Source of the DNA: an uncultured Cohaesibacter sp.
GTDB lineage: Bacteria > Pseudomonadota > Alphaproteobacteria > Rhizobiales > Cohaesibacteraceae
DNA length: 64,000 nucleotides
Direction: 5' to 3'
Assembly: GCF_963678225.1 (NCBI RefSeq)
Contig: NZ_OY782764.1
Span: 1,493,001 to 1,557,000, forward strand
In this document: positions 43,883-53,516 of the stretch, piece after piece
Position numbering within the stretch: position 1 is the first letter of the stretch
How the letters are laid out: the number at the start of each line of letters is the position of its first letter
Position numbers and translations under genes: made by a program
The notes under the pieces: generated by a model
The model's input: the letters and a program-made list of their open reading frames with translations, nothing else
Told to the model about the DNA's origin: nothing
Database searches by the model: none

Positions 43883-45352
43883 TTAAGAGAGTGCTGCAGC
43901 CACAGTCGCCTTCGCTCCCGTCTGGACTAAAGTCGCATAGGTTGCTTTGATTCTCGTCACAAAATTGGAATCTTGCGACAGTTTTGCAGGGAAAATCGCA
44001 TCCATTTCCAGAACGCCGTTAATGTAAGCTTCCCAGTTTGGCAACTGCAGGGCCTTTTGCGCGATCTGGTCTGCGAGAGGATCATTGATCGGTGTTGGCT
44101 GGCCATTTTCGTCTTCACCGGTCATGAAGCGGAGCCATCCGGCAACGCCCAGGGCGAGCAAAGACCAGTCAGAGCCATTGTCCATATGCCACGCAATGGA
44201 AGCAAGCATACGCTGTGGCAGCTTCTGGCTACCATCCGAGGCAATCTGCGCGGTTTTGTGTTTGAGCTGGCTGTTGGAGAAACGCTTGATCAGCGCGTCC
44301 GCATAGGCATCCAGATCAACATCACCCGGCACAGATAGAGTCGGCTGCTGTTCTTTGACCATCAGGGTATGGGCGGCCTTCTTGTAATTTTCGTCACCCA
44401 TGCAGGCGTCGATGGTCTCGTAGCCCCCCAAATAGCCAAGATAGGCGAGGAAGGAATGGGCACCATTCAGGGTGCGCAGTTTCATCTCCTCGAAAGGCTC
44501 GACGTCCGGCACGAACTGTGCGCCGACTTCTTCCCAAGCGGGGCGACCCTTGACGAAATTGTCTTCGATTACCCACTGACGGAACGGTTCACAAACGATG
44601 CCGTTCGGATCTTCCATGCCGCCGAGGGTTTCCTTGATCAGCGCGCGGCTTTCGTCGGTAAGCGCCGGAACGATGCGGTCCACCATGGAGCAAGGGAAGG
44701 TCACATTCGCCTTGATCCATTTGGCAAGTTCGGCATCCAGCTTTTCAACGAAGCTCGTTACCGCCAACTGGCACAGCTTGCCGTTGGAGGGCAGGTTGTC
44801 CAGGCTAAGAATGGTGAAGCCGTCAAGACCAGCATCGCGACGACGACGCAGCGCTTCCACCAGTGCCCCGATGGCTGACTTCGGAGTATGCGGATTTTCA
44901 AGGTCATGCTTGATGGCCGGGTTGCTCTCATCCAGCTTGCCGCCCGCCAGACAATAGCCCTTTTCGGTGACTGTCATGGAAACGATGGCAACATCGGGTT
45001 CAAGGAAGGGTGCAAAGAAAGCATCCATGCCACCGCGTTCCGGATGCGCGGTTTTGACGATGGAGCCGATGATGCGCAGGTTGGAACCGGCATCGCCATG
45101 TTCCAGAACACTGTACAGATGGTCATTCTCTTCCAACTGGGCGAAACGGTCCGCTCCGAACAGGATGTCGCTGACAACGACGCCCCAGTCACTGGCTGGA
45201 TGTTTCAGCAGGAAGTCCTGATGGTAGCTCATCCAGTGTGCGCGGGCGAAGGCGCCAAAGCCCAGATGGATAAGGCGCGGACGCAGACCCTTGCGGTCAT
45301 AATCGGGCAATTGAGGATTGCCTGGCGCGTTGAGCAAATCGGAAATGGTCAT
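43883..45352 (-). CDS. uxuB: fructuronate reductase (mannitol dehydrogenase family)
   Basis: The 489-residue NAD-dependent long-chain dehydrogenase has an N-terminal Rossmann part (RPRLIHLGFGAFARAHWMSY) and the catalytic lysine block MKLRTLNGAHSFLAYLG (near 270-286), as in mannonate/mannitol dehydrogenases. In this setting it reduces fructuronate to mannonate, the step between UxaC and UxuA. It lies 14 bases after the GH31 gene and before uxaC, so the three are one transcript. Mannitol or altronate oxidation is possible but less likely from context. Confidence 0.9.
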   Translation of the reverse strand: MTISDLLNAPGNPQLPDYDRKGLRPRLIHLGFGAFARAHWMSYHQDFLLKHPASDWGVVVSDILFGADRFAQLEENDHLYSVLEHGDAGSNLRIIGSIVKTAHPERGGMDAFFAPFLEPDVAIVSMTVTEKGYCLAGGKLDESNPAIKHDLENPHTPKSAIGALVEALRRRRDAGLDGFTILSLDNLPSNGKLCQLAVTSFVEKLDAELAKWIKANVTFPCSMVDRIVPALTDESRALIKETLGGMEDPNGIVCEPFRQWVIEDNFVKGRPAWEEVGAQFVPDVEPFEEMKLRTLNGAHSFLAYLGYLGGYETIDACMGDENYKKAAHTLMVKEQQPTLSVPGDVDLDAYADALIKRFSNSQLKHKTAQIASDGSQKLPQRMLASIAWHMDNGSDWSLLALGVAGWLRFMTGEDENGQPTPINDPLADQIAQKALQLPNWEAYINGVLEMDAIFPAKLSQDSNFVTRIKATYATLVQTGAKATVAAALS

Positions 45353-45366
45353 GAAAAATCTCCAGA

Positions 45367-47751
45367 TCAGAATGGCAGCAGAGTGCCGGTTTTATAAGGG
45401 GCGCCTGAGACGGACAGCAGGCGGGAATCACGGGTGGCGACGCTGACCTTGCAGCCTTCAAGGGCCGGATCGAACTGGCCGTCATGCTGCCAGCCAAGGT
45501 CGAGGGTTGTTGCCGTTTGAGTGACCTTGAAGGTCGTCAGGCGGTGGTTGCCCGAAAGCGCATCGACATTGTCCACGTCATCTTCATAAGCCTGAGCCTC
45601 AAACGTGCAGCTGGCTTCTCCATGCAGCGGATAGATGACGATCTGGCGCAACTGCCCTGCAACAGAACCGGAGCGTTTTACGCCCGGAGACAGGGTCAGC
45701 ACGGTACCGGCCTTGACGAACAGGGGAATGGAGCCAAGAGCAACCGGAACGGTGACTTCCTGACCACCGTGGAAATAGTCCCCGGACCAGAAGTCATAAT
45801 AGCCAACGCCGTTATCCGGCAGATAGAGAGTGCGGGTCTTGGCGCCTTCTTCCACCACGTTGGCCACCAGCATGTCACGGCCGAGGAAGAAGTCATCGGT
45901 CGGCGCATAGCAGCGTTCGTCATGCTCATGATCAAGGAAAGTCGGACGGATCATGGGTTCATCATCCACCACGGCCTTATAGAGCAGGGTATAGAGATAA
46001 GGCAGCAGGGTGTAACGCAGATTGATTGCATTACGGATATGGGCTGTTACCTCAGGATACATCCATGGCTCATTGACCGTCTGGTCGTCGTTCCAGCTGT
46101 GAATGGTGAAACGCGGATGGAAGATGCCATTCTGGACCCAGCGCACAAACAGTTCCGGATCAGGACGATCGCCCGAGAAGCCGCCAACGTCATGGCCGAC
46201 ATTGTATAGGCCGGAAAGGCTCATGCCGAGGCCCATGCGGATATTGTATTTGAGGCTGTTCCAGTTGGTGCGGTTGTCACCAGACCAAGTCTGTGCATAG
46301 CGCTGGATACCCGGGCAGCCGGAACGGGAAATGAGGTAGGCCCGTTTTTCAGGTGCAAACGCAACCTGAGCATCGTTGGATGCGCGGGTCATGAGAAGGG
46401 GCTGAACCGGGCGGATCAGATTGATGTCGATCGGATCGCCAAAACCATCACATTGGGCCTGTCGGTCCCAGATCTCATATTCGTTATTGTCGTTCCAGGT
46501 GGAATTGATGCCGTAGTCCAAAAGGGCGGTTTTGACATTGTCGCGCCACCATGTCTGCGTTTCCGGATTGGTGAAGTCCAGATGGCTGCCTTCATCATCC
46601 CAGAAGACAGACCGCTCGGCCGCGCCAGTGTCACTGTCCTTGATGAAAAGGCCCAGATTGTCCACTTCACCATAACGCGGATGATCCTGCAGCAGGCAAG
46701 GCTTGATGTTTGCGATTAGCTCAAGGCCCGCATCGGCAAAGACCTTGGCCATGCCCTTGGCATCAGGCACCTTGTCGGTGTTCCAGTTGAACACATAGCG
46801 CTTGGGGCCGATAGAGGTGTAACCGGAAGAAAGCTGGAAGCTGTCGCACGGAATGTCATGCTCCTTGATCAGACGCACAAAGCCATGCAGTTGCTCCTGT
46901 GCATTGGGGGCATCCGTGTATGACATGGTCGAGCCCGAATAGCCCAGAGACCAACGCGGCAGGAAGGCGGTGCCACCTGTCAGCTGCGTGTGGGTCTTGG
47001 TCAGCTCAAGAACAGAATCGCCAAGGGCGAAATAGTAATCGAGGTCGCCATCTTCGGCGCGGTAGGAGCGGAATGGCTGGTGATAGTTGTCTAACTCGTT
47101 GCCCAGATCAAACCAGCAAGGTGCCAGGTTGTCATAGAAGAGCGAATAGGACAGACCGCTTTCAAGGCGGGTGATCGTGAAGGGCACATGTTTGTAAAGC
47201 GGGTCGGTGGAGCTTGCGTTATAGCCCATCGCATCCAGATTGCGCATTTCAAAGCGGCGACCGGAGCGTTCCAGCTCACCGGTTTTCTCGCCAAGGCCGT
47301 AGAAGCGGTCCGTCTTGGCGCGGCGCAGGAAGTGGCTGTGTGCATGATCCTTGCGGCCCAGCATATAGGCGCCAGTCGGGCGGTCTTCCGCAATCTGCTG
47401 CCATTCATCGCGGGCGCTGCTGCGCCCGAACCAGACAAGGCCCAGTGGCTGGCGAACAATCACCTTCAGCCTGTCGGTTGCGAGGATGACGGTGTCTTCT
47501 GCGGTTTCGCAGGTAAAGGCGGGGCAGGAAAATCCGTCGAGCGAGGCACGATTGCGACCTTCGAGAGGGGCGTTCCCCTTGGGGGCGACGGTCCAGCTGC
47601 GGTCAAGACGATAGCTGCCATCCTTGAGCAGCTGCACACGGGCCATGCGCTCTTCAAGAATATCTATCTGCAAGCTGTGCCGTCCTTCGACTTCGAGCAC
47701 GACGCCCGTGGAGGTCTGGCTTTTTAGCGTCCATTTTTTCAGCTGATACAT
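45367..47751 (-). CDS. GH31 alpha-glucosidase-like glycosidase
   Basis: The 794-residue protein has the N-terminal beta-sandwich and the (beta/alpha)8 core of GH31: the nucleophile Asp in STWNDNNEYEIWD, the acid/base Asp in TWSGDNRTNW, and GHDVGGFSGDRPDPELFVRW. There is no signal peptide, so it acts in the cytoplasm on imported sugars. The position ahead of uxuB and uxaC points to an alpha-linked glucose or uronate residue in the imported oligosaccharide. Exact linkage cannot be read from the sequence. Confidence 0.88.
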   Translation of the reverse strand: MYQLKKWTLKSQTSTGVVLEVEGRHSLQIDILEERMARVQLLKDGSYRLDRSWTVAPKGNAPLEGRNRASLDGFSCPAFTCETAEDTVILATDRLKVIVRQPLGLVWFGRSSARDEWQQIAEDRPTGAYMLGRKDHAHSHFLRRAKTDRFYGLGEKTGELERSGRRFEMRNLDAMGYNASSTDPLYKHVPFTITRLESGLSYSLFYDNLAPCWFDLGNELDNYHQPFRSYRAEDGDLDYYFALGDSVLELTKTHTQLTGGTAFLPRWSLGYSGSTMSYTDAPNAQEQLHGFVRLIKEHDIPCDSFQLSSGYTSIGPKRYVFNWNTDKVPDAKGMAKVFADAGLELIANIKPCLLQDHPRYGEVDNLGLFIKDSDTGAAERSVFWDDEGSHLDFTNPETQTWWRDNVKTALLDYGINSTWNDNNEYEIWDRQAQCDGFGDPIDINLIRPVQPLLMTRASNDAQVAFAPEKRAYLISRSGCPGIQRYAQTWSGDNRTNWNSLKYNIRMGLGMSLSGLYNVGHDVGGFSGDRPDPELFVRWVQNGIFHPRFTIHSWNDDQTVNEPWMYPEVTAHIRNAINLRYTLLPYLYTLLYKAVVDDEPMIRPTFLDHEHDERCYAPTDDFFLGRDMLVANVVEEGAKTRTLYLPDNGVGYYDFWSGDYFHGGQEVTVPVALGSIPLFVKAGTVLTLSPGVKRSGSVAGQLRQIVIYPLHGEASCTFEAQAYEDDVDNVDALSGNHRLTTFKVTQTATTLDLGWQHDGQFDPALEGCKVSVATRDSRLLSVSGAPYKTGTLLPF

Positions 47752-47949
47752 GAAGGTCTCCCTGTGGCTCTCTGCCGATAGAAGCTTTTGACCGGCTATT
47801 GGCTAAGAGCCGAATTGAAAGGATTTGCAGCAGCTCCTGCGCGCAGGAAATGCTGGTTCATATCGGGGAGGCGGTGCGCGACCTCTTTTCAAGGTCTGCC
47901 GAACTCTCACCCGCTGGTGTCTGACTGGGTGCGTCAGGTCGTGTCGTGA

Positions 47950-47980
47950 GATGGCGGCCCTCTTGCAAGGGGCCGCCATC
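47950..47980. terminator. strong hairpin between dctM and the GH31 gene
   Basis: GATGGCGGCCC and GGGGCCGCCATC make a stem of about twelve pairs in the 249-base gap between the TRAP permease and the glycosidase gene. No T run follows, so it may act as a message stabiliser or processing site rather than a full terminator. The rest of the gap shows no gene. Confidence 0.5.
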
Positions 47981-48000
47981 GCGTTTGTCAGTCTGTGTGA

Positions 48001-49311
48001 TCAGCCGCCATAGCCAAGGAAGAAGCGCGGCAGGACCAGGGACAGCTCGGGAATGTAGGTGACCGCCAGGAGAAGGCCAACCAGCACAGCATAGAATGGC
48101 AGCATTGGTTTCAGGACCTTGGAAATGGCAACCTTGCCAACCGAGCAACCGATGAACAGAGCCGAACCAACCGGCGGCGTGCAGATGCCGATGCAGAGGT
48201 TGAAGGTCATCATGACGCCGAAGTGAACCGGATCCATGCCCAGATCCTGAACCACTGGCAGGAAGATCGGGGTAAAGATCAACAGGGCAGGGGTCATGTC
48301 CATGAAAGTGCCGATGATCAGCAGGGCAAGGTTCATGACCAGCAGGATGACGATCGGGTTATCGGAAATCGCCAGCAGGGCATCGGAGATGTAGAAAGGG
48401 ATATCCGAGAAGGCCATGGCCTTGGACATACCGATCGAACAACCAATCATCAGCAGAACGATGGAGGTGGTGACAGCTGATTCCAGAATGATCTTGGGCA
48501 GGTCGCGCACAGTAATTTCGCGGTACCAGACCAGAGCGAGGAACAGAGTGTAGACCACAGCAACCGCAGAGGCTTCCGTCGCAGTGAAGATACCGCCGAT
48601 GATGCCGCCCATGATGATGATGATCAGGCCCAATGGCAGAATGGCTGCCTTGGTCTTTTCGCACATTTCTTTGCGGGTCGGTTTCTCCGCTACACCATAG
48701 CCACGCTTTTTGGCGATGATGCCAGCAACAACCATAAGCCCCAGACCCATCAGCATGCCCGGCAGATAGCCAGCCACGAACAAGGCGGCAATGGAAGTAC
48801 CACCGGTGATGAGGGAGTAGACGATGAAGGTGGTTGATGGCGGGATTAGAAGGCCGGTCGGGCAGGAAGCAATATTCACGGCTGCAGAATAGGCCGGATC
48901 ATAGCCTTCCTTCTTCTGCAGTGGAGACATCACGCCCCCCACAGCCGCAGCTGAAGCGACAGCGGAGCCGGAGATTGCGCCGAACATCATGTTGGCCAGC
49001 ACGTTACAATGGGCCAGCGAGCCGGGCAGGCGGCCGCCAAGAATCTTGGCAAATTCGATGAGGCGCATGGCGATACCGCCACGGTTCATGATGTTGCCTG
49101 CCAGAATGAAGAAGGGGATCGCCAAAAGGGTGAAGCTGTCAAGGCCGGAGGCCATCTGCTGGGCGACGATGAAAATAGACTGGTCGAACGACATGTCGAT
49201 CACCATGAAGGTGAACATGGTCGCGATACCGATTGCGAAGGAAATAGGAACGCTGAATGCCATCAGGACGATGAAGATCGAAAACAGCGTGATAGTTGCT
49301 TGCCATTCCAT
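48001..49311 (-). CDS. TRAP transporter large permease of the glucuronide locus (DctM)
   Basis: The 436-residue protein has the DctM blocks FFILAGNIMNRGGIAMRLIE, GSAVASAAAVGGVMSPLQKK, and GICTPPVGSALFIGCSV near the end, with about twelve membrane helices. It forms the transport channel with the DctQ encoded 28 bases upstream and works with the divergently encoded receptor. Context suggests uronates or glucuronides as substrate. Confidence 0.92.
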   Translation of the reverse strand: MEWQATITLFSIFIVLMAFSVPISFAIGIATMFTFMVIDMSFDQSIFIVAQQMASGLDSFTLLAIPFFILAGNIMNRGGIAMRLIEFAKILGGRLPGSLAHCNVLANMMFGAISGSAVASAAAVGGVMSPLQKKEGYDPAYSAAVNIASCPTGLLIPPSTTFIVYSLITGGTSIAALFVAGYLPGMLMGLGLMVVAGIIAKKRGYGVAEKPTRKEMCEKTKAAILPLGLIIIIMGGIIGGIFTATEASAVAVVYTLFLALVWYREITVRDLPKIILESAVTTSIVLLMIGCSIGMSKAMAFSDIPFYISDALLAISDNPIVILLVMNLALLIIGTFMDMTPALLIFTPIFLPVVQDLGMDPVHFGVMMTFNLCIGICTPPVGSALFIGCSVGKVAISKVLKPMLPFYAVLVGLLLAVTYIPELSLVLPRFFLGYGG

Positions 49312-49338
49312 GGTTTGGTTACTCTCTCTTCAATCCGT

Positions 49339-49863
49339 TTAGTCTTGTTTGGCAGGGGTTGGCTCGGAGGCTTCTTCGCTCTCTTCCCCGCTTTCAGGTG
49401 AAAACAGCTCAAGGATCAGCGCTGCGCAATAGAAGAGCATCATGGCGCCTGAGAAGGGGATCGCGCCGTAGACATAGCCCATCGGCAGGCGAAGAGCTGG
49501 GGTCATCTGGCCGGACTCAAGGGTCTTGAACATCAGCTCAAGGCCACCGTAAAGCATCACAACACCGGCAAAGGCGGCAACAATCAGCAGAACGGCAACG
49601 CGGATATAGCGAACCGCAGGGCCTTCAATGATCAGTGTGACGATGTCAATTGCCAGATGGCGCTTCAGGCCAAGCGTGTAAGCTGCGCCCACAAAGGCGA
49701 CCCACATGAAGAGGAAGCGTGCGATTTCGTCAGTGGTGGTGCTTGGCGTTCCAAGAATAAAACGCGAGACGACCTGCCAGACAACGCAGACGACAAGAAT
49801 GGTAAAGATCAGAACGGTCAGGGTTCCCAGAACCGCATTTACCAGGCGAACAGCTTGTTTCAT
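49339..49863 (-). CDS. TRAP transporter small permease of the glucuronide locus (DctQ)
   Basis: The 174-residue protein has four membrane helices and the DctQ block TTDEIARFLFMWVAFVGAAY. A charged C-terminal tail rich in Glu is unusual but harmless. The ATG at 49863 was chosen because the longer frame extends into the regulatory gap without a ribosome site. It is the first gene of the minus arm. Confidence 0.9.
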   Translation of the reverse strand: MKQAVRLVNAVLGTLTVLIFTILVVCVVWQVVSRFILGTPSTTTDEIARFLFMWVAFVGAAYTLGLKRHLAIDIVTLIIEGPAVRYIRVAVLLIVAAFAGVVMLYGGLELMFKTLESGQMTPALRLPMGYVYGAIPFSGAMMLFYCAALILELFSPESGEESEEASEPTPAKQD

Positions 49864-50424
49864 GGCTGCACTCCAATAGCTGTTTGTTCTCAGCTCGAAC
49901 CAATCGAGCGCGAAATGACTGCCCCTCGGAAGAGAATTGGTCGGCCAATTTATCAACAGCCGGTTCCCAGGTTGACAGCTAGTGGTTCAACCAAAAATTG
50001 GAGAACAACTTTTCTCCAGTCGGCTTTGCCACTCGAAATCGAGGGATACTGATCAGCAGCAAATCGGCCTGCATTCGTAAAGCTCAGAAGAAAGCTGCTA
50101 TAAATCAAGGGTATAGCTGGTTTCTAAAAGCGTTTCCTACAAAATGTCCGCAGACTTGGTGTGCCATTCGGCATCTCTGTTGGCTATACACATCGCTCAA
50201 AAAACAAAATTGGTCAACCAAAATAAAAATTGATTGACAAAAATTTCAAAATGGAGAATTGTTTGGTCAACCAAAAAGAAATATTGGTTAGACCGGTCGA
50301 GGCGTCTGTGGTCAGCAACTTGAACTGATTGCAAATGTGCTTTGGTTGGATGAACGGCACCCCGCTTTCCTTGGCAGGGGTGCAAGGCAAACAAACCGAC
50401 TGAGATTTCATTCGGGAGGGAAAA
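49864..50424. promoter_or_regulatory. divergent control region of the glucuronide locus
   Basis: The 561 bases between dctQ (minus) and the receptor gene (plus) carry two perfect TTGGT-CA-ACCAA palindromes at 50210-50221 and 50262-50275 and one related site, TTGGTTAGACCGG, at 50284-50296. A TTGACA at 50233-50238 lies between the first two with a weak AATTGT 17 bp later, so a regulator bound there would block the plus promoter. The E. coli UxuR/ExuR operator has the same form (TTGGT-AT-ACCAA). The left half (49,960-50,200) shows no further signals. Confidence 0.68.
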
Positions 50425-51405
50425 ATGACTCGTAAGCTTTCCATTATTAGTGCGGTCGCTGGTGCTGCTTTTGCTTTGACTGCAACCGCAGCAAGCGCTG
50501 TTACCTTGAAAATCAGCCATAACAACCCTGAAGATCATCCTGTCCATCAGTCCATGGAGTTCTTTGCAGATCGCGTGAAAGAACTGACCAATGGCGATGT
50601 CAAAGTCCGCATCTATGCAAACGCTCAGCTTGGCACCCAGCGTGAATCCATGGAGCTTGTTCAGAATGGCACGCTGGCCATGGCAAAATCCAATGCTTCC
50701 GAGCTTGAAGCATTTGAAGAATCCTACAGCGCTCTGAACCTGCCATATCTCTTCACCTCTGAAGATCACTTCTTCAACGCACTTGGTGGTGAAATTGGTG
50801 ACGACATCCTGATGTCTTCCAAAGACAAGGGCTTCATTGGTCTGACCTATTACTATGAAGGCGCACGCTCCTTCTATGCCAACAAGGCAATCAAATCTCC
50901 AGCCGATCTGGAAGGCATGAAAATCCGTGTGCAACCATCCCCTTCCGCGATCCGCATGGTTGAACTGCTTGGCGGTAACCCGACCCCGATCACCTGGGGT
51001 GAACTCTACTCTGCTCTGAAACAGGGTGTTGTTGACGGTGCCGAAAATAACCCGACCGCGATGACCACTGCGCGTCACGGCGAAGTATCCAAAGTCTTCT
51101 CCCTCGATGAACACACCATGATCCCTTCCGTTCTGGTGATGTCCACCAAGAAATGGGACAGTCTGAGCGAAGAACAGCAGAAAGCTGTCAAGCAGGCTGC
51201 TGACGAGTCGATGGACTTCCATCGTGATCTCTGGGGCAAAATCGTTGCTAAAGAAATCGAAACAGCCAAATCCGAACTCGGTGTGGAATTCGTCGAAGTC
51301 GACAAGGCTCCATTCGCTGAAGCAACCGCTCCGATGGTGGAAGAAGTCGCAGCCAAGTCCGAGCGTCTGGCTGACCTGATCTCCCGTATCAAGGCAGTTA
51401 AATAA
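50425..51405 (+). CDS. TRAP transporter periplasmic receptor of the glucuronide locus (DctP family)
   Basis: The 326-residue protein has a signal peptide (AVAGAAFALTATAASA) and the DctP fold: LKISHNNPEDHPVHQSMEFF, the carboxylate-binding Arg in LEGMKIRVQPS (near 172) and the TPITWGELYSALKQGVVDGA block. It belongs to the branch that includes uronate binders. It is transcribed away from its permease genes and is the first gene of the plus arm, with GGGAGG before the ATG. Uronate or glucuronide binding is inferred from context. Confidence 0.92.
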   Translation: MTRKLSIISAVAGAAFALTATAASAVTLKISHNNPEDHPVHQSMEFFADRVKELTNGDVKVRIYANAQLGTQRESMELVQNGTLAMAKSNASELEAFEESYSALNLPYLFTSEDHFFNALGGEIGDDILMSSKDKGFIGLTYYYEGARSFYANKAIKSPADLEGMKIRVQPSPSAIRMVELLGGNPTPITWGELYSALKQGVVDGAENNPTAMTTARHGEVSKVFSLDEHTMIPSVLVMSTKKWDSLSEEQQKAVKQAADESMDFHRDLWGKIVAKEIETAKSELGVEFVEVDKAPFAEATAPMVEEVAAKSERLADLISRIKAVK

Positions 51406-51568
51406 GAACTGACTTCAAAGTCAGTCTCCCGATCCGGCAAAAGGGGCCAACTCCTTGCCGGTCCAAACTCTCGAACATGGCGGGCGTCTATCCGCCATGT
51501 TTTTCCCGACCCTGCCCGGCACCCCTGAAAAAGAATAGGCAGGCCATCTCAATAACAGGAAGTTCCCA

Positions 51569-53383
51569 ATGGTTCTCGAGCGATCTGAATTGGCGGAAAA
51601 TGCCCTCCAGTGCCTTCATGATGAAGCCTACGACGCCCCCTACAATTGGCAGAATCTCAATCATGAAACCCTGATTTTTACTGGTGGCCGTGAAGGCGAA
51701 AGCCTCGATGGAGCTTGGAATTTCTGTGTTGACCTTCTGGATACCGGTCTTCGTCAGAAATGGTTCGAAATGGACCAGATGGACCCTGAAGAGCGTATCG
51801 AGCCTTATGATTACGATCCCTATATGGGCGAGCAGGTGGTGGTGCCTTCCAACTGGCAGATGCTGAAAGAGAAATGGTATTTCTTTGAAGGCAGCGCCTG
51901 GTATAGCCGCTCCTTCAATGCCGCATCCCTTAGTGCGGACGAACGCAAATTCCTGCGCATTGGCGCAGCGCAGTATGACTGCAAATTATTCCTCAACGGC
52001 GAGTTTCTGGGCAACCACTATGGCGGATCTACCCCTTTCTGCGTCGAGCTGACCGAAAAGCTCCGCGAGGGGGAAAACTGGCTAATGCTGTGTGTCAATA
52101 ACACCCGCACGCTGGATCGTGTGCCAATGCGCAACACGGACTGGTTCAACTATGGTGGTGTCTATCGTGAGGTTGAACTCTACACGACACCCAAAACCTT
52201 CATTCGTGATCTCTTTGTCAGCCTCGTACCCGACGGCACCTATAGCCGCATTGCCATTGAGGCGGTGCTAGATGGTCCTGATGCCAAGGGTGCACAGGTT
52301 GAAATCCAGCTCCCAGATCTCGGTATCAACACAGTCATCGCATCCTCCCAAGATGGCCTGGCAAAAGCCGAGATCGAAGCCAGCCCGGAATTATGGTCCC
52401 CCTCCACCCCGCGCCTTTATGACGTTATCGCTCGCCTCGGCGAGGATGAAGTGCGCGACCGGGTTGGCTTTCGCCAGATTGAGCAGGTCGGAGCCGGCCT
52501 GCTGTTGAACGGAAAACCGCTCTTCCTGCGTGGTATTTCCGTGCATGAAGATGACAAGGTCAAGGGCAAGGTAACGAGCAAGGAAGATCTGGAGCGCCGC
52601 TTCGCGCACGCCAAGGATCTGAATTGCAACTTCCTGCGCCTGGCCCACTATCCGCACCATGAAATGGCTGCCAAGATGGCCGATGAACTGGGTTTCCTTC
52701 TGTGGGAAGAAATTCCGGTCTATTGGGCGATCGATTTCGAAAATCCAGCCACCTTCAAGGATGCACAGAACCAGTTGATCGAACTTATAAAGCGCGATCG
52801 CAACCGTGCCAGTGTCATCATCTGGTCCGTTGGCAATGAAAACCCGGATACCGATGCTCGCCTTGATTTCATGCGCCGCTTGTCAGAAACCGCAAAGCAG
52901 GTTGACCCGACCCGGTTGACCTCAGCAGCCTGTTTGATCAACCACGCGAAGAAAAAGATCGAAGATCGCCTGTCGAATTACATCGACGTGATCGGGATCA
53001 ATGAATATTACGGCTGGTATGAGGAAAACTTTGAAGATCTCGTTGAAATCGGCGTGAACTCTTCTCCTGACAAACCGGTTGTCATTTCGGAGACCGGAGC
53101 TGATGCCGATATCAGCGCGGCGGGCCCCAAAAAAGGGCTCTTTAGTGAAGCCTATCAGACCGAGGTCTACGAAAAGCAGATCGCAACCCTGCGGGAACTC
53201 GATTACGTCAAGGGCATATCGCCCTGGATCCTGTACGACTTCCGCGTGGAGCGCCGTCAGAATGTCTTCCAGCGCGGAGGCAACAAGAAGGGGCTGATCG
53301 ACGCTGACAAGGCAACCAAGAAAGAGGCCTTCCACAAGCTTGCGGCATTCTACGCCGAGAAGCGACTGGAAGGTGAACAATAA
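51569..53383 (+). CDS. uidA: GH2 beta-glucuronidase
   Basis: The 604-residue cytoplasmic enzyme shows the GH2 layout: sugar-binding domain (about 35-210), immunoglobulin-like domain, and TIM barrel. The acid/base Glu is in SVGNENPD (near 417) and the nucleophile Glu in VISETGAD (near 510). The Asn-x-Lys pair in GGNKKG near 571, needed to hold the glucuronate carboxylate, is present, which separates it from beta-galactosidases. It releases glucuronate for UxaC. It follows the receptor gene by about 160 bases. Confidence 0.9.
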   Translation: MVLERSELAENALQCLHDEAYDAPYNWQNLNHETLIFTGGREGESLDGAWNFCVDLLDTGLRQKWFEMDQMDPEERIEPYDYDPYMGEQVVVPSNWQMLKEKWYFFEGSAWYSRSFNAASLSADERKFLRIGAAQYDCKLFLNGEFLGNHYGGSTPFCVELTEKLREGENWLMLCVNNTRTLDRVPMRNTDWFNYGGVYREVELYTTPKTFIRDLFVSLVPDGTYSRIAIEAVLDGPDAKGAQVEIQLPDLGINTVIASSQDGLAKAEIEASPELWSPSTPRLYDVIARLGEDEVRDRVGFRQIEQVGAGLLLNGKPLFLRGISVHEDDKVKGKVTSKEDLERRFAHAKDLNCNFLRLAHYPHHEMAAKMADELGFLLWEEIPVYWAIDFENPATFKDAQNQLIELIKRDRNRASVIIWSVGNENPDTDARLDFMRRLSETAKQVDPTRLTSAACLINHAKKKIEDRLSNYIDVIGINEYYGWYEENFEDLVEIGVNSSPDKPVVISETGADADISAAGPKKGLFSEAYQTEVYEKQIATLRELDYVKGISPWILYDFRVERRQNVFQRGGNKKGLIDADKATKKEAFHKLAAFYAEKRLEGEQ

Positions 53384-53516
53384 CAACAAGAAGTCCGAAC
53401 TAGGACCGGCAAGGCGCTGCATGAAGCGGGTGCCGCCGGTCAGGATCGGCAAGACGCAAGACGCAGGCGCGGCACAATATTCAAGTGCCTCCTGCTGTGG
53501 CTAGCGAGGGCCAAAG

